This document shows, one piece after another, positions 63,931-64,000 of a DNA stretch of 64,000 nt. The stretch comes from Anaerolineae bacterium (GTDB lineage: Bacteria > Chloroflexota > Anaerolineae > Aggregatilineales > Phototrophicaceae). The stretch covers positions 643,276 to 707,275 of the forward strand of contig JALHQT010000002.1 in NCBI GenBank assembly GCA_022841825.1, in the 5' to 3' direction. The first letter of the stretch is position 1, and each line of letters opens with the position of its first letter. The position numbers were made by a program, and so were the translations under genes. The notes under the pieces are model-generated. The model ran no database searches. It saw only the letters and a list, made by a program, of their open reading frames with translations, and was not told where the DNA came from.

Positions 63931-64000
63931 ATGCGTTTGCATTGGGCATTCCTTTTCATCATCGTCTTCTGCGTTTTCGACCTGTTGGGAGGATCACAGG
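63931..64000 (+). CDS. Start of a further gene of the sugar cluster, cut by window edge
   Basis: From the ATG at 63931, 23 codons are open to the window end: MRLHWAFLFIIVFCVFDLLG. This is a hydrophobic leader, either a signal peptide or a first membrane helix. It starts 5 bp after the MalG-like stop, so it belongs to the same operon. An exported glycosidase would fit but is only a guess. Confidence 0.45.
   Translation, partial: MRLHWAFLFIIVFCVFDLLGGSQ

Overview
The window is GC-rich bacterial DNA with densely packed genes, many short ATGA or GTGA stop/start overlaps, and several GTG or TTG starts. A Chloroflexota bacterium (Anaerolineae-like) is the best guess. The reasons are two very large SARP/BTAD-AAA-TPR regulators, a fragment of the multi-TM sensor family carrying LYDID-IIRRTLIYT, secreted PD40/TolB-like propellers, a giant PKD-type secreted protein with a TPEV-rich stalk, and the style of the palindromic intergenic repeats. 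No rRNA or other phylogenetic marker is present, so this is inference.

Layout. (1) 1-4.4 kb: the start of an acyl-activating enzyme (cut by the window edge) and its acyl carrier protein, then a graveyard of broken genes: a transposase remnant, the tail of an MFS transporter, a FAD oxidoreductase with an in-frame TGA, a frameshifted partner gene, and two abutting fragments (STAS-like and multi-TM sensor). (2) 4.5-14.2 kb: a tandem duplication in which a ~1,210-residue SARP-family regulator is divergent to a small ABM-fold protein, followed by three more ABM-like genes and one ABM remnant. Three near-identical promoters carry an 11-bp-spaced direct repeat with the geometry of a SARP box. (3) 14.2-37.1 kb: a large surface-polysaccharide locus with GT2, GT4 and GT39 glycosyltransferases, a Wzx-like flippase, a NodB deacetylase, a NodU/CmcH-type carbamoyltransferase, methyltransferases, an NAD-dependent epimerase, an asparagine synthetase, a GlpD-like oxidase, an SGNH protein and a broken OafA-like acyltransferase. 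(4) 37.3-40.3 kb: an arsR-arsD-arsA operon with a small thioredoxin-like gene but no efflux permease in sight. (5) 40.3-42.9 kb: a MobA-like tail, tRNA-Asn with a terminator, a TolB-like propeller and a K+ channel/RCK protein. (6) 42.95-50.3 kb: a copper island with a MerR regulator and a textbook 20-bp-spacer promoter, a CopZ-like chaperone, a Met-rich DUF305 protein, a CPH-type ATPase, a lipoprotein cytochrome c and a CPC-type CopA with two HMA domains. (7) 50.6-57.7 kb: a 2,358-residue secreted modular protein. (8) 58.2 kb to the end: a glycan-use cluster with a GH130 enzyme, a LacI regulator with paired operators between them, and an ABC sugar importer (binding protein and two permeases; no ATPase here), then the first codons of another gene.

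Regions 3 and 7 would build and decorate the cell surface, regions 4 and 6 handle metals, and region 8 imports and phosphorolyses oligosaccharides. The least conventional part is region 2, where duplicated giant SARP regulators sit next to a family of ABM-fold proteins whose promoters share a SARP-box-like element.
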